A stretch of DNA of 23,666 nucleotides from Ruminococcus_C sp963590855 (GCA_963590855.1 CAVAQT010000037.1:1-23666); one strand, 5' to 3'; positions 15,559-23,652 are shown, counted from the first letter of the stretch. Made by a program: numbers and translations. The notes: generated by a model not told the origin, from the letters alone.

Positions 15559-15611
15559 AGAAAATCCTTTCCGCCATGCCGTCAGACATGGAGTGATATG
15601 ACATTGCTCTT

Positions 15612-15640
15612 ATTGTAGCATGTTTTGACAGGATTGTCAA
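15612..15640 (-). promoter_or_regulatory. Promoter of the flippase-like gene
   Basis: On the minus strand TTGACA (15635-15640) is spaced 17 bases from TACAAT (15612-15617). The leader to the start codon is about 45 bases. Confidence 0.85.
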
Positions 15641-15680
15641 TTGCGGCAAAACGGCAGCGAAAGGCACACGCGCCAAAAAG

Positions 15681-15710
15681 TTGACACATTCCGTGAAGCT
15701 ATGCTATAAT
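15681..15710 (+). promoter_or_regulatory. Promoter of the YdcF-MBL-amidase gene set
   Basis: A perfect TTGACA (15681-15686) is spaced 18 bases from a perfect TATAAT (15705-15710). About 40 bases separate its -35 from the -35 of the opposite flippase-like promoter. Confidence 0.85.
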
Positions 15711-15744
15711 AACAGCAGCAAATGCATATACTAGAATGTGTTCC

Positions 15745-15779
15745 CATCATGCGCCGCTGAAAGGCGTGCATGCATGATG
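15745..15779 (+). other. Leader hairpin before the YdcF-like gene
   Basis: CATCATGC (15745-15752) is inverted as GCATGATG (15772-15779), with inner GCC/GGC pairing and a bulge. It lies in the predicted 5' untranslated leader. No T tract follows, so it is not a terminator. Confidence 0.45.
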
Positions 15780-15809
15780 AGGACACTGTCATCGTAGAAA
15801 GGAATCACC

Positions 15810-16574
15810 ATGAGACTACGTTATCTGCTGCTCCTGCCGGAGTTGGTGCTGCTGTTCTTTTTTGTATTTCCCATTTTCAAGCGCATGTGCAATCCCGGCA
15901 ATCTGGCAGGCATCCTGGGCTGTCTGTTCCTGCTGTTTGTCACGCTGTTTCCGGCAGTCTTTGCCCACTGGATACGCCAGGCCTGGGGACATCTTGGCGG
16001 AAAGATCGGCTTGTCCGCGGCAGCTGTTCTGATCGCCGCCGGGCTGACATTTTCTGCTGTGATGTCTGTGCAGATGGCGCGCACCATCTCCCATCGCCCT
16101 GCATCGCCGGAAACGGTTGTGGTGCTGGGCTGCAAGGTGCGCGGCACACGTCCCAGCCGCATGCTGCTCCGGCGTCTGGAAGCCGCAAAGACATACCTGG
16201 AAGCGCATCCGGAAGTGCTCTGCATCACCACCGGCGGTCAGGGCGCAGGAGAGGATGTCCCGGAGGGACAGGCCATGAAGGACTGGCTTGTGGCACAGGG
16301 CATTCCGGAAGAGCGCATTCTTGCGGAAACGACATCCCAGGACACCCAGGAGAATCTGGAACACGCCGCGGCGATCCTACAGGAACAAGGGCTGTCCAAT
16401 CACATTATTATTGTGACAGACGGCTTTCACCAGTACCGCGCTTCCCTTCTGGCAAAACGCGCCGGGCTGTCCTCGGAGAGCGAAAGCGCAAAAACCAATC
16501 CGCTGTATGTGCCGACCTATTGGGTGCGCGAGTGGATGGCGCTGTTTCAGCTATTGGTATTCGGACACGGTTGA
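15810..16574 (+). CDS. YdcF/SanA/ElyC family (DUF218) membrane-anchored protein
   Basis: A 254-residue protein. Two or three N-terminal hydrophobic segments (about 5-25, 30-52 and 66-85) are followed by a DUF218 domain. Family marks are VVVLGCKVRG (around 104-113), LCITTGGQG, EGQAMKDWLVAQGIP, TSQDTQENLEHA and IIIVTDGFHQYRA. Known: DUF218 proteins such as ElyC and SanA act in envelope integrity and polyprenyl-linked precursor metabolism; the enzymatic role is not settled. An AAAGGA lies seven bases before the ATG. It heads a set with the MBL-fold and amidase genes; only 21 bases separate it from the next gene. Confidence 0.88.
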   Translation: MRLRYLLLLPELVLLFFFVFPIFKRMCNPGNLAGILGCLFLLFVTLFPAVFAHWIRQAWGHLGGKIGLSAAAVLIAAGLTFSAVMSVQMARTISHRPASPETVVVLGCKVRGTRPSRMLLRRLEAAKTYLEAHPEVLCITTGGQGAGEDVPEGQAMKDWLVAQGIPEERILAETTSQDTQENLEHAAAILQEQGLSNHIIIVTDGFHQYRASLLAKRAGLSSESESAKTNPLYVPTYWVREWMALFQLLVFGHG

Positions 16575-16595
16575 TCTCACAGAGGAGGTATTGCA

Positions 16596-17327
16596 ATGCA
16601 ACTGGAACAATTGACCCCGCGGGTATATCAGCTGCCGTTTTCTCAGGAAAACGACCGTCCGGTACTGGGGTACATTCGGGGTGACCGGTTTTCTCTGATG
16701 GTAGATGCCGGGAACACCCCGGAGCATGTGGCGGATTATCGCGCCGCAGTGGAGAAAGCCGGATTTCCGCAGCCGAGCTTCACGGTGCTGACCCACTCTC
16801 ACTGGGATCACTGCTTCGGGCTTTCGGCGCTGCAAATCCCGTCTATCGCCTGTGTGCAGACACGGCAGTCCCTGGAACTGGTTTCCCGGCTGCGGTGGAC
16901 ACCGGATGCACTGGCGGAAAATGTCCGAAAGGGCATTATACCGCAGCTCTGCGCGCCGCGCATCCAGGCACATTTTCCCGAGCCGGAGCAGATTCGGGTG
17001 GTACTTCCCACGCTGATCTTTTCAGAACAAATGACGCTGGATCTGGGCAACTGCACCTGTGTGTTACAGCATGTGACCAGTGCCCACGCACGCGATACGG
17101 TGATCGTCTGGGTAAAGGAAGAACAAATGGTCTTTCTGGGAGATGCCGTCTATCAGGAATTGGTGGGAGACATCTGGACAGAACGGCCGGAAAAGCTGCG
17201 GCAGCTGATCCGGGAACTGGAGCCCCTGGAATTTCAGCTGGCACAGCCGGCGCACCAAAAAGCGATGTCCAAAACAGATCTGCTGGCATGGTTCCGGCGG
17301 CGGCTGAAACGCGCGGAACAGGCATAA
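16596..17327 (+). CDS. MBL-fold metallo-hydrolase
   Basis: A 243-residue metallo-beta-lactamase-fold protein. The first metal motif is THSHWDH at 66-72. A further metal-site Asp is in VFLGDAVY, and a late His is in QPAHQKAMSK. The middle histidine motif reads TSAHARDTVIVW, a variant of the common GHTPG form. It is cytosolic, with no signal peptide. A GGAGG lies seven bases before the ATG. The substrate is unknown; members include glyoxalase II-like thioesterases and other hydrolases. It lies between a DUF218 gene and a cell-wall amidase gene, but no functional tie is shown. Confidence 0.87.
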   Translation: MQLEQLTPRVYQLPFSQENDRPVLGYIRGDRFSLMVDAGNTPEHVADYRAAVEKAGFPQPSFTVLTHSHWDHCFGLSALQIPSIACVQTRQSLELVSRLRWTPDALAENVRKGIIPQLCAPRIQAHFPEPEQIRVVLPTLIFSEQMTLDLGNCTCVLQHVTSAHARDTVIVWVKEEQMVFLGDAVYQELVGDIWTERPEKLRQLIRELEPLEFQLAQPAHQKAMSKTDLLAWFRRRLKRAEQA

Positions 17328-17380
17328 GCTGCCGCCCTTCTGCATACCATGAAGCAAAAAGCATGCAGGAGGACATGGGT

Positions 17381-18109
17381 ATGCAATGCACTTGGAAAAC
17401 CATATGGAAACGAACCGGGCTGATCCTCACCGTCAGCGCTGTCAGCGTGGCGGCGATCTACTTTGGCGGAACACGGATCCGGCACGCCGTCACGACAATG
17501 ACCGCTCCCAAAAAAGAAGCCCCGGTCATTGTGCTGGATGCCGGACACGGCGGAGCAGACGGCGGCTGTGTTTCTGTACACGATGTGCCGGAAAAGGGCA
17601 TCAATCTGAACATTCTTTTGCACTTGCGCGATCTGCTGCGCATGGAGGGCTATACCGTTGAGGTCACGCGCGACACGGACAAAAGCATCCATGACGACGG
17701 CATCGAGGGCATTGCCAATCAGAAAAGCTCTGACATGGATAACCGCCTGGCGCTGTTCAATCAGTATGACAACGCGGTGTGTATTTCCGTACACCAGAAC
17801 CAGTTTACCGACCCGGCATATTCCGGTGCGCAGATGTTTTATTCCGACAATGTAAAAGGCAGCGGTGCACTGGCACAGGCACTGCAAAACGCTTTTGTGA
17901 CGCAGCTACAGCCGAACAATGCGCGGGAGATCAAGCAGTGCGGCAAAGAACTGTACCTTTGTTATTTCAGCGAAAATCCCACTGTCATGGCGGAATGCGG
18001 CTTTTTGTCCAATCCGGAAGAAGCGGCGCTGCTGGAATCAGAGGAATATCAGCAGAAGGTGGCATTCACCCTTTTTTCGGGGCTGAACCAATACCTGGGA
18101 GAAAAATAG
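17381..18109 (+). CDS. cwlD: N-acetylmuramoyl-L-alanine amidase, CwlD-like
   Basis: A 242-residue Amidase_3 enzyme with an N-terminal membrane anchor (about 12-30). It would cleave the bond between muramic acid and L-alanine in peptidoglycan on the outer side of the membrane. Zinc ligands are His56 (LDAGHGGADGG), Glu71 (PEKGINLN) and His138 (SVHQN); the catalytic Glu205 lies in VMAECGFLSNPEEA. Length and layout match CwlD, which makes muramic-delta-lactam in the spore cortex; the symbol is tentative. Two upstream in-frame ATGs (17363 and 17375) are rejected because the AGGAGG at 17367-17372 is eight bases from the ATG at 17381. It is the last gene of the set. Confidence 0.85.
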   Translation: MQCTWKTIWKRTGLILTVSAVSVAAIYFGGTRIRHAVTTMTAPKKEAPVIVLDAGHGGADGGCVSVHDVPEKGINLNILLHLRDLLRMEGYTVEVTRDTDKSIHDDGIEGIANQKSSDMDNRLALFNQYDNAVCISVHQNQFTDPAYSGAQMFYSDNVKGSGALAQALQNAFVTQLQPNNAREIKQCGKELYLCYFSENPTVMAECGFLSNPEEAALLESEEYQQKVAFTLFSGLNQYLGEK

Positions 18110-18121
18110 GATATGGACGAA

Positions 18122-18168
18122 AAACGCATCCCATCCGGTCAAAGAAAGTGGCCGGACAGGATGCGTTT
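18122..18168 (+). terminator. Probable terminator after the amidase gene
   Basis: AAACGCATCC pairs perfectly with GGATGCGTTT, with an inner CCGG/CCGG stem. The T tail is short (TTTGTT), so efficiency is uncertain. It lies between the converging amidase and radA genes. Confidence 0.6.
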
Positions 18169-18227
18169 GTTATGGCAACACCGCACAAGCTTTGCACGGA
18201 GTTGCCTTATATTTTCCGGAAAGAGCG

Positions 18228-19619
18228 TTATGCCCCGGTCTCCCTTGCGTCTTTTTCCAACACGGAAAACGCCTGGCGCAGATTGCGCACACCGGCGATA
18301 CGGATCTGATACGAGCCGCCTTTCAGTTCGTGCAGACACTGCTGCGGTACAATACAGCGAGTGAAGCCCATGCGCTCTGCCTCCTGCACGCGCCGCCGTA
18401 TGTGGGAAATACCGCGGACTTCTCCGCCCAGTCCCACTTCTCCGAATGCCACCGTTTTTTCTGAAATGGGCTTGTCCACCAGGGAGGAATACAGGCACAG
18501 CACTGCCGCCAGATCGCCTGCCGGCTCATCCAGCTGAAAACCGCCCACCACATTCAGATAAACGTCCAGCGTCCCGAAAAACAGTCCCAGGTGCTTTTCC
18601 AACACGGCAATGAGGATCACCATGCGGCTATAATCAAAGCCCTGGGTCTGCCGCCGGGGCGCGGAGAAACCGCTTTTGGTGGCAAGCACCTGGATCTCCG
18701 CCAGGATCGGCCGGGAACCCTCCATCATACAAGTTACGCAGGTACCGGATACGCCATGGGGTCTGCCATCCAGGAGCATGGCAGACGGATTCGGCACTTC
18801 ATGCAAGCCGCTGTCCTGCATCTCAAACACACCGATCTCATTGGTAGAGCCATAACGATTCTTCACCGCCCGAAGCAGCCGATAGGAGAGATTGCGCTCT
18901 CCCTCGAAGTAGAGCACCGTATCCACAATGTGTTCCATGACCTTCGGCCCGGCAATCGCGCCGTCTTTGTTGACATGACCCACGATCCAGATCGGAATGT
19001 CCAGCTGCTTTGCCGTATGCATAAACAAGTTGGTACACTCCCGCACCTGCGTCAGGCTGCCGGGACTGGAAGAGATCTCTTCCATGCGCATGGTCTGGAT
19101 AGAATCGATGATGACAATATCCGGACGGCTCGCTGAAATAGTGTCGCAAATGCTCTGGGCATCCGTTACAGTGAGCAGATACAGACTTTGCGTCGTCACG
19201 CCCAAGCGCTGTGCCCGCAGCTTGATCTGCTTGGCAGATTCCTCTCCGGAGACATAGAGCACGCTGTGGTGCTCCCCGAAATACTGACAGATCTGCAGCA
19301 GCAGCGTGCTTTTTCCGATTCCAGGCTCACCGCCCAGCAGGACGATAGAACCGCGCACCAGACCGCCGCCCAGCACCCGATCCAGTTCGCCCACGCCGGT
19401 ATGATACCGCACATCCGCTGTGGTATCCACCTCGTCCAGTTCCTGGATCCTGTCAGACAGATCCACCGGCTTGCGGCGGCTGTTCCCCAACGCCTGCGCA
19501 GGCAGCGGCACATCTTCCTCCAATGTATTCCACGCCCCGCAGGATGGACACTTTCCGTTCCACTTGGCGCTTTCATAGCCGCACTCCGTACAGCGATAGA
19601 TCGTCTTTGGCTTTGCCAT
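18228..19619 (-). CDS. radA: DNA repair protein RadA
   Basis: A 463-residue RadA (Sms) protein of normal length. The N-terminal zinc finger has Cys10, Cys13, Cys24 and Cys27. The RecA-like ATPase has Walker A GEPGIGKS at 97-104, and the RadA-specific KNRYG motif lies at 253-257. A Lon-protease-like C-terminal domain (about 350-455) lacks the proteolytic function. It drives branch migration of recombination intermediates in the cytosol. The frame extends to 19718, but an AAGGAG is eight bases before the ATG at 19619, and the promoter at 19659-19687 lies inside the extension. It is a single gene here. Confidence 0.95.
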   Translation of the reverse strand: MAKPKTIYRCTECGYESAKWNGKCPSCGAWNTLEEDVPLPAQALGNSRRKPVDLSDRIQELDEVDTTADVRYHTGVGELDRVLGGGLVRGSIVLLGGEPGIGKSTLLLQICQYFGEHHSVLYVSGEESAKQIKLRAQRLGVTTQSLYLLTVTDAQSICDTISASRPDIVIIDSIQTMRMEEISSSPGSLTQVRECTNLFMHTAKQLDIPIWIVGHVNKDGAIAGPKVMEHIVDTVLYFEGERNLSYRLLRAVKNRYGSTNEIGVFEMQDSGLHEVPNPSAMLLDGRPHGVSGTCVTCMMEGSRPILAEIQVLATKSGFSAPRRQTQGFDYSRMVILIAVLEKHLGLFFGTLDVYLNVVGGFQLDEPAGDLAAVLCLYSSLVDKPISEKTVAFGEVGLGGEVRGISHIRRRVQEAERMGFTRCIVPQQCLHELKGGSYQIRIAGVRNLRQAFSVLEKDARETGA

Positions 19620-19658
19620 CAGCGTTTCTCCTTTCTCAGAATCGGTTTCTATATTTGT

Positions 19659-19687
19659 ATTATACCATAAGCGCAATGCGTTTTCAA
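19659..19687 (-). promoter_or_regulatory. Promoter of radA
   Basis: On the minus strand TTGAAA (19682-19687) is spaced 17 bases from TATAAT (19659-19664), preceded by TGG as an extended -10. Confidence 0.8.
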
Positions 19688-19716
19688 GGCAGAAACCGCT
19701 TCGATTTTCCACATGC

Positions 19717-19758
19717 AAAAAAGCAGCCGCCCCACACTTCCGTGAGACGGCTGCTTTT
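19717..19758 (-). terminator. Terminator of htpG
   Basis: On the minus strand AAAAGCAGCCG pairs with CGGCTGCTTTT around an 18-base loop and ends in six T. It lies about 65 bases after the htpG stop. Confidence 0.85.
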
Positions 19759-19821
19759 ACAACAATAACATTCAGAGTGCTTTTCCATCCAAAGGAAATG
19801 CGCTCTGCTGCGGTGCTTTGC

Positions 19822-21723
19822 TTACATCAAATCGCAGATGCGGTTCGAGAATGCCACCGGATCTTCAACCGGCATGCCGGCGATCAGAAGTGCCTGATCG
19901 TACAGCAGCTTTGCATATTCGTCCAGCTTTGCGGTATCGCTGGTCTGGAGATCCATCAGGCGCTGATAGATGGGATGCTCCGGGTTGATCTCCAATACGG
20001 TCTGTGCCTGGAGCTTCTGTCCCTCTGTGCCCGGCATTGCGTTCAGTGTCTTTGCCATTTCCATAGAGAGTTCGCCCTCGCTGGACAGGCAGACCGGATG
20101 AGACTTCAAGCGGCCGGACAGCTTGACATTGCCGACCTTGCCCTCCAGGGCTTTCTTCATGGTTTCCAGCATGTCCTTACTGGATTTCTGCTTCTCTTCC
20201 AGTTCCTTCTTCTCCTCTTCGGATTCCAGATCCAGGTTGCTGTCCAGAACCGACTGGAACTGCTTTTCCTGATAGTTCTGCATCATGCGGATTGCAAACT
20301 CGTCCACATTCTCGGTGAAGTACAGGATCTCATATCCCTTATCCTTTACCTGTTCGGTCTGCGGCAGAGCCTCAATACGGGCAATGCTCTCACCGGCAGC
20401 GTAGTAAATCTTATCCTGTCCCTCCGGCATCCGGTCAACATATTCTTTCAGAGAAACCAGCTTGCCATCCTTAGAGGACGGGAACAGCAGCAGATCCTGA
20501 AGCAGATCCTTGTGCATGCCGTAATCCTGGTAGATGCCGTATTTCAGCTGCAAGCCAAAGGACTGGTAGAACTTCTCGTACTTCTCCCGGTCATTCTTCA
20601 TCATACGCTGCAATTCATTCTTAATGGTACGCTCAATGCTCCGTGCGATCTGGCGCAGCTGTGCGTCGTGCTGAAGCATCTCACGGGAAATGTTCAGGGA
20701 CAAGTCCTCAGAATCCACCAGACCCTTGACAAAGCTAAAGTAATCCGGCAGCAGATCTTCGCAGCGATCCATAATCAGAACGCCGTTTGCGTACAGCTGC
20801 AAGCCCTTCTCATAGTCCTTGCTGTAATAGTTGAACGGCGTATGGGACGGGATATACAGCAAGGCATCATAAGTGATCGTACCCTCGTTCCGGACGTGCA
20901 TATGGCACAGCGGATCGGTATAATCGCCGCACTTGTCCTTGTAGAAGCTGCTATATTCCTCTTCGCTGATCTCATTCTTATTTTTATGCCACAGCGGAAC
21001 CATGCTGTTCAGTGTGACGTTTTCGATATAATCCTCGTACTCGTCAGAGTCCTCTTTCTTGCGGCTCTTGGTCATATCCATGCAAATGGGGAAGCGGATA
21101 TAATCGCTGTAGCGCTTTACCAGGCTCTGGATACGATACTGGTCAAGGAACTCACTGTAGCTTTCGCCGCCGTTGCCGTCCTCGTCTGCTGCCACATCGT
21201 CCAGCAGTTCCAGCGTGATCTCTGTACCAACGGTATCCTTATCGCAGGTGTCCATGGTATAGCCCTCAACGCCCTCAGACTGCCATACATAGCCCTGTGT
21301 CTCGCCAAACGCCAGAGACTTTACCGTTACGCGCTTTGCCACCATAAAGGCGGAATAGAAGCCGACACCGAACTGACCGATGATCTGGTTGTCCTCTGCC
21401 AGGTTGTTTTCCTTTTTGAACTGGAGCGAGCCGCTGTTTGCAATGGTACCCAGATGCTCTTCCATCTCTTCCTTGGTCATGCCGATACCGTTATCGGTAA
21501 TGGTCAGCGTGCGTGCATCCTTATCCACAGCCAGGGTGATCTTGAAGTCAGACTTATTCATGCCCACGCTGTCATCTGTCAGGGACTTGAAATACAGCTT
21601 ATCGATGGCATCGCTGGCGTTGGAGATCAGTTCCCGGAGGAAGATCTCCTTATGGGTATAGATGGAATGGATCATCATGTCCATCAGTTTTTTGGATTCT
21701 GCCTGAAATTGTTTCTGTTCCAT
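19822..21723 (-). CDS. htpG: Molecular chaperone HtpG (Hsp90 family)
   Basis: A 633-residue Hsp90-family ATPase acting as a cytosolic chaperone under stress. The GHKL nucleotide site shows Glu31, Asn35 and Asp38 in RELISNASDAIDK, then TITDNGIGM and the lid GTIANSGS. The QFGVGFYSAF motif comes next, and the middle domain contains VDSEDLSLNISREMLQ. As usual for bacteria there is no MEEVD tail. The best family-like start is MEQKQFQAESKKL at 21723; an ATG five codons upstream (21738) is possible. The AAAGGAG at 21757-21763 is 18 bases from even that upstream ATG, so the start remains slightly uncertain. A CIRCE operator controls it. Confidence 0.95.
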   Translation of the reverse strand: MEQKQFQAESKKLMDMMIHSIYTHKEIFLRELISNASDAIDKLYFKSLTDDSVGMNKSDFKITLAVDKDARTLTITDNGIGMTKEEMEEHLGTIANSGSLQFKKENNLAEDNQIIGQFGVGFYSAFMVAKRVTVKSLAFGETQGYVWQSEGVEGYTMDTCDKDTVGTEITLELLDDVAADEDGNGGESYSEFLDQYRIQSLVKRYSDYIRFPICMDMTKSRKKEDSDEYEDYIENVTLNSMVPLWHKNKNEISEEEYSSFYKDKCGDYTDPLCHMHVRNEGTITYDALLYIPSHTPFNYYSKDYEKGLQLYANGVLIMDRCEDLLPDYFSFVKGLVDSEDLSLNISREMLQHDAQLRQIARSIERTIKNELQRMMKNDREKYEKFYQSFGLQLKYGIYQDYGMHKDLLQDLLLFPSSKDGKLVSLKEYVDRMPEGQDKIYYAAGESIARIEALPQTEQVKDKGYEILYFTENVDEFAIRMMQNYQEKQFQSVLDSNLDLESEEEKKELEEKQKSSKDMLETMKKALEGKVGNVKLSGRLKSHPVCLSSEGELSMEMAKTLNAMPGTEGQKLQAQTVLEINPEHPIYQRLMDLQTSDTAKLDEYAKLLYDQALLIAGMPVEDPVAFSNRICDLM

Positions 21724-21793
21724 ATGTTTCTTCCGCATTTTCCAGAGAAAACGCGACTCCTTTCTTGTCAAAGTGATTTGCAAAAGCACTAGA

Positions 21794-21820
21794 TTAGCAC
21801 TCTTGCTTTTTAAGTGCTAA
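21794..21820. promoter_or_regulatory. CIRCE operator (HrcA site) of htpG
   Basis: TTAGCACTC, nine bases, then AAGTGCTAA matches the CIRCE consensus TTAGCACTC-N9-GAGTGCTAA with one change in 18. It covers the predicted transcription start, so HrcA binding would block initiation. A further GTGCTAA half-site is at 21838-21844. Confidence 0.93.
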
Positions 21821-21824
21821 CACT

Positions 21825-21852
21825 ATTATATCACATGTGCTAATTTCGTCAA
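21825..21852 (-). promoter_or_regulatory. Promoter of htpG
   Basis: On the minus strand TTGACG (21847-21852) is spaced 16 bases from a perfect TATAAT (21825-21830), directly upstream of CIRCE. Confidence 0.8.
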
Positions 21853-21890
21853 GCGCGATTCCGGATTGTTTACAATTTATTTACAACAAA

Positions 21891-21927
21891 AGCGGAACAC
21901 ATCCGAGATATGCTCCGCTCTTTTTTT
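21891..21927. terminator. Terminator between the small dockerin gene and htpG
   Basis: AGCGGA (21891-21896) pairs with TCCGCT (21914-21919). The minus-strand reading ends in CTTTTG and the plus-strand reading in a seven-T run. It would serve the dockerin gene, which ends just upstream on the minus strand. Confidence 0.65.
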
Positions 21928-21939
21928 CTGTAATGCAAT

Positions 21940-22749
21940 TTATTCCGAATAGGGCAGCGTATCCACCAGGCGCACCAAATACTTCATCAAAATGACCACG
22001 TCCCAGCTGTCCACTTCGCCGTCCCCGTCACAGTCTCCCAGGGTGACATATTGACAAAGCGTTCCAGTGGTTACAATTTTGGACAGCAGAACTGCATCGG
22101 TCACATCAATTACGCCATCCCAGTTCACGTCTCCCGCATGATAGATAGCAGGGTTTACACCATAACCGAGGTATGTAAGCGACAAATCCACATAAACATC
22201 CGGATTCAGTACCAAAAGGGTTGCGATGATATTGGCGACCTTGCTTTCTTCCTTCCACAAAGTGATCGCAGGCAATTTATACTGAAATGTCATATAGATG
22301 TCAAAGGAACGATAAAGTGTGCTTGATTCGCCGTTCAAATTCATTTGATATGTCTCATCCGGGGAATGATGAAACTGAACCGCATCCACATATTTTCTGG
22401 GAATGCCCAATTCCGCACAAAAGGCATCCAGCGAGGCAGAATCTGCACTTTCTGCACTGTCCCCGTATTTTTCTACCATGGCATCACATTGTTCCAACGT
22501 CGCATAAGCACAGCGAAATTGAATGTTTTCATGGTACGTGTCGCATTCCTCAAAAATCTGCTCCAATTCTGCATCAGGCAGCGCATAAAACTGTTCAAAC
22601 GTATAGTTTGCATAATAAGGTGCCTCCGGATTCTCCTCCGACACGAGGTCTTTAGAAGTATAAGCAGAAACCGGCAATGCCGCAGAAGCAGAAAATAGCA
22701 TTAGTGCCGCCAGAACGGCAGAAGATATCCTTGTCCAAAATTTTTTCAT
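21940..22749 (-). CDS. Small secreted dockerin protein of unknown function
   Basis: A 269-residue exported protein. A signal peptide (MKKFWTRISS, then a hydrophobic core, with cleavage likely after VSA at 27-29) leads to a domain of about 175 residues that I do not recognise. That domain has three cysteines (70-90 region and 111), FEQFYALPDAELEQIF and a Tyr-rich end. A dockerin follows at 206-265, with DVNWDGVID and DCDGDGEVD loops and the closing VRLVDTLP, close to the dockerin of the PL11 protein. GGAGG precedes the ATG at 22749; the longer frame to 22788 has no such site. It would dock to a cohesin scaffold; no glycosidase motif is seen. Confidence 0.85.
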   Translation of the reverse strand: MKKFWTRISSAVLAALMLFSASAALPVSAYTSKDLVSEENPEAPYYANYTFEQFYALPDAELEQIFEECDTYHENIQFRCAYATLEQCDAMVEKYGDSAESADSASLDAFCAELGIPRKYVDAVQFHHSPDETYQMNLNGESSTLYRSFDIYMTFQYKLPAITLWKEESKVANIIATLLVLNPDVYVDLSLTYLGYGVNPAIYHAGDVNWDGVIDVTDAVLLSKIVTTGTLCQYVTLGDCDGDGEVDSWDVVILMKYLVRLVDTLPYSE

Positions 22750-22787
22750 TAGTGACCCTCCTTCAAAATCGTTGCCATTCTCCCACA

Positions 22788-22810
22788 AAATCGAAGTGAT
22801 ATCTCGATTT
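22788..22810. promoter_or_regulatory. Operator-like inverted repeat before the small dockerin gene
   Basis: AAATCGA and TCGATTT are separated by nine bases and lie just after the -10 at 22817-22822, over the expected start site. The binding protein is unknown. Confidence 0.5.
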
Positions 22811-22816
22811 ACTTTC

Positions 22817-22845
22817 AGTATATCATATCACTGTAAAGCCGTCAA
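22817..22845 (-). promoter_or_regulatory. Promoter of the small dockerin gene
   Basis: On the minus strand TTGACG (22840-22845) is spaced 17 bases from TATACT (22817-22822). Confidence 0.75.
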
Positions 22846-22896
22846 TTCTCATGCTGCACAAATATACACACGCTTTTTTTACAAAATAGACAATTT

Positions 22897-23547
22897 TCAA
22901 AGATTTCCGAATTTCTCCAAAAACTTCTGCACCCCAAACAAGTCAGACTGCACCGTAACCGTCAACTGCCGTAGTTCCAATGTTGCCGGCACAAGATCCG
23001 GCACCATAATGACGCGCAGATTTGCCGCAGCGGCGCTGCGAATCCCGTTCGGAGAGTCCTCAACTGCAAAACTCAGCCCCGGCGTTGCGCCGATGGCATC
23101 ACAGGCGATCTCGTAAATCTCCGGATCCGGCTTACCATGTGTTACCTGTTCCCCGGTAATGATCGCATCAAACATATCCGTCATCTTTGCGGATTCCAGG
23201 TGATGCATGGTACTTTCCCGTCCGGTAGAAGTCGCCAGAGCCACACGCCATTCCTCTTGCCGCAGCCATTGCAGTAATTCCACTGCACCCGGCTTTATGG
23301 GCATTCCACCTGCCAGCATTTCCGCCATGATCTCGTGATTGCACTTGTGAAATGCAAGGTAGTCAAAATCCGGGTAATTCTTCTCAAAAAATGCCCTGGT
23401 ATCATTTCGGTTCAGTCCACGGCACTGAGAAACAGCATCCTCAATTTGTGAAAATCCCATTTCCTCAGCCGCCTGCCGCCAAGCCTGACCACCGACGCGT
23501 TCTGTATCGAACAAAACGCCATCCATATCAAAAATAATTGCTTTCAT
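22897..23547 (-). CDS. HAD family hydrolase (phosphatase / phosphoglucomutase-like)
   Basis: A 216-residue HAD-superfamily enzyme of the subfamily with a helical cap. All four motifs are present: DMDGVLFDT with nucleophile Asp7 and acid/base Asp9, ATSTGR (105-110), Lys139 in HGKPDPEIY, and VEDSPNG with Glu163 and Asp164. The cap lies between motifs I and II. Beta-phosphoglucomutase, sugar-phosphate phosphatase and phosphoglycolate phosphatase share this form, so the substrate is open. The longer frame to 23616 is rejected because GGAGG is six bases before the ATG at 23547 and the promoter lies inside the extension. Confidence 0.92.
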   Translation of the reverse strand: MKAIIFDMDGVLFDTERVGGQAWRQAAEEMGFSQIEDAVSQCRGLNRNDTRAFFEKNYPDFDYLAFHKCNHEIMAEMLAGGMPIKPGAVELLQWLRQEEWRVALATSTGRESTMHHLESAKMTDMFDAIITGEQVTHGKPDPEIYEIACDAIGATPGLSFAVEDSPNGIRSAAAANLRVIMVPDLVPATLELRQLTVTVQSDLFGVQKFLEKFGNL

Positions 23548-23583
23548 GCTGTTCCTCCCGTTAGTAAAAATTCCGATACTTCT

Positions 23584-23613
23584 ATTATAACCGAACTGAT
23601 GTGGTTCTGTCAA
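23584..23613 (-). promoter_or_regulatory. Promoter of the HAD hydrolase gene
   Basis: On the minus strand a perfect TTGACA (23608-23613) is spaced 18 bases from a perfect TATAAT (23584-23589). Confidence 0.85.
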
Positions 23614-23614
23614 C

Positions 23615-23652
23615 AAAAAAAGGCCACCTATGCGAAGTGCAGCATAGGCGGC
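23615..23652 (-). terminator. Terminator of a minus-strand gene beyond the right edge
   Basis: CCTATGC pairs with GCATAGG around an eight-base loop, with three further base pairs after one mismatch. On the minus strand it ends in seven T (23615-23621), which abut the TTGACA of the next promoter with one base between. Confidence 0.8.

Noticed and set aside
16895..17380. Upstream extension of the amidase frame
   Set aside because: It overlaps the MBL-fold gene in another frame. The ribosome site and membrane anchor place the start at 17381.
19777..21792. A 671-codon open frame on the plus strand opposite htpG
   Set aside because: It is in exact antisense codon register to htpG. It stays open because htpG avoids TTA, CTA and TCA codons. 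htpG has full family motifs, a promoter and CIRCE.
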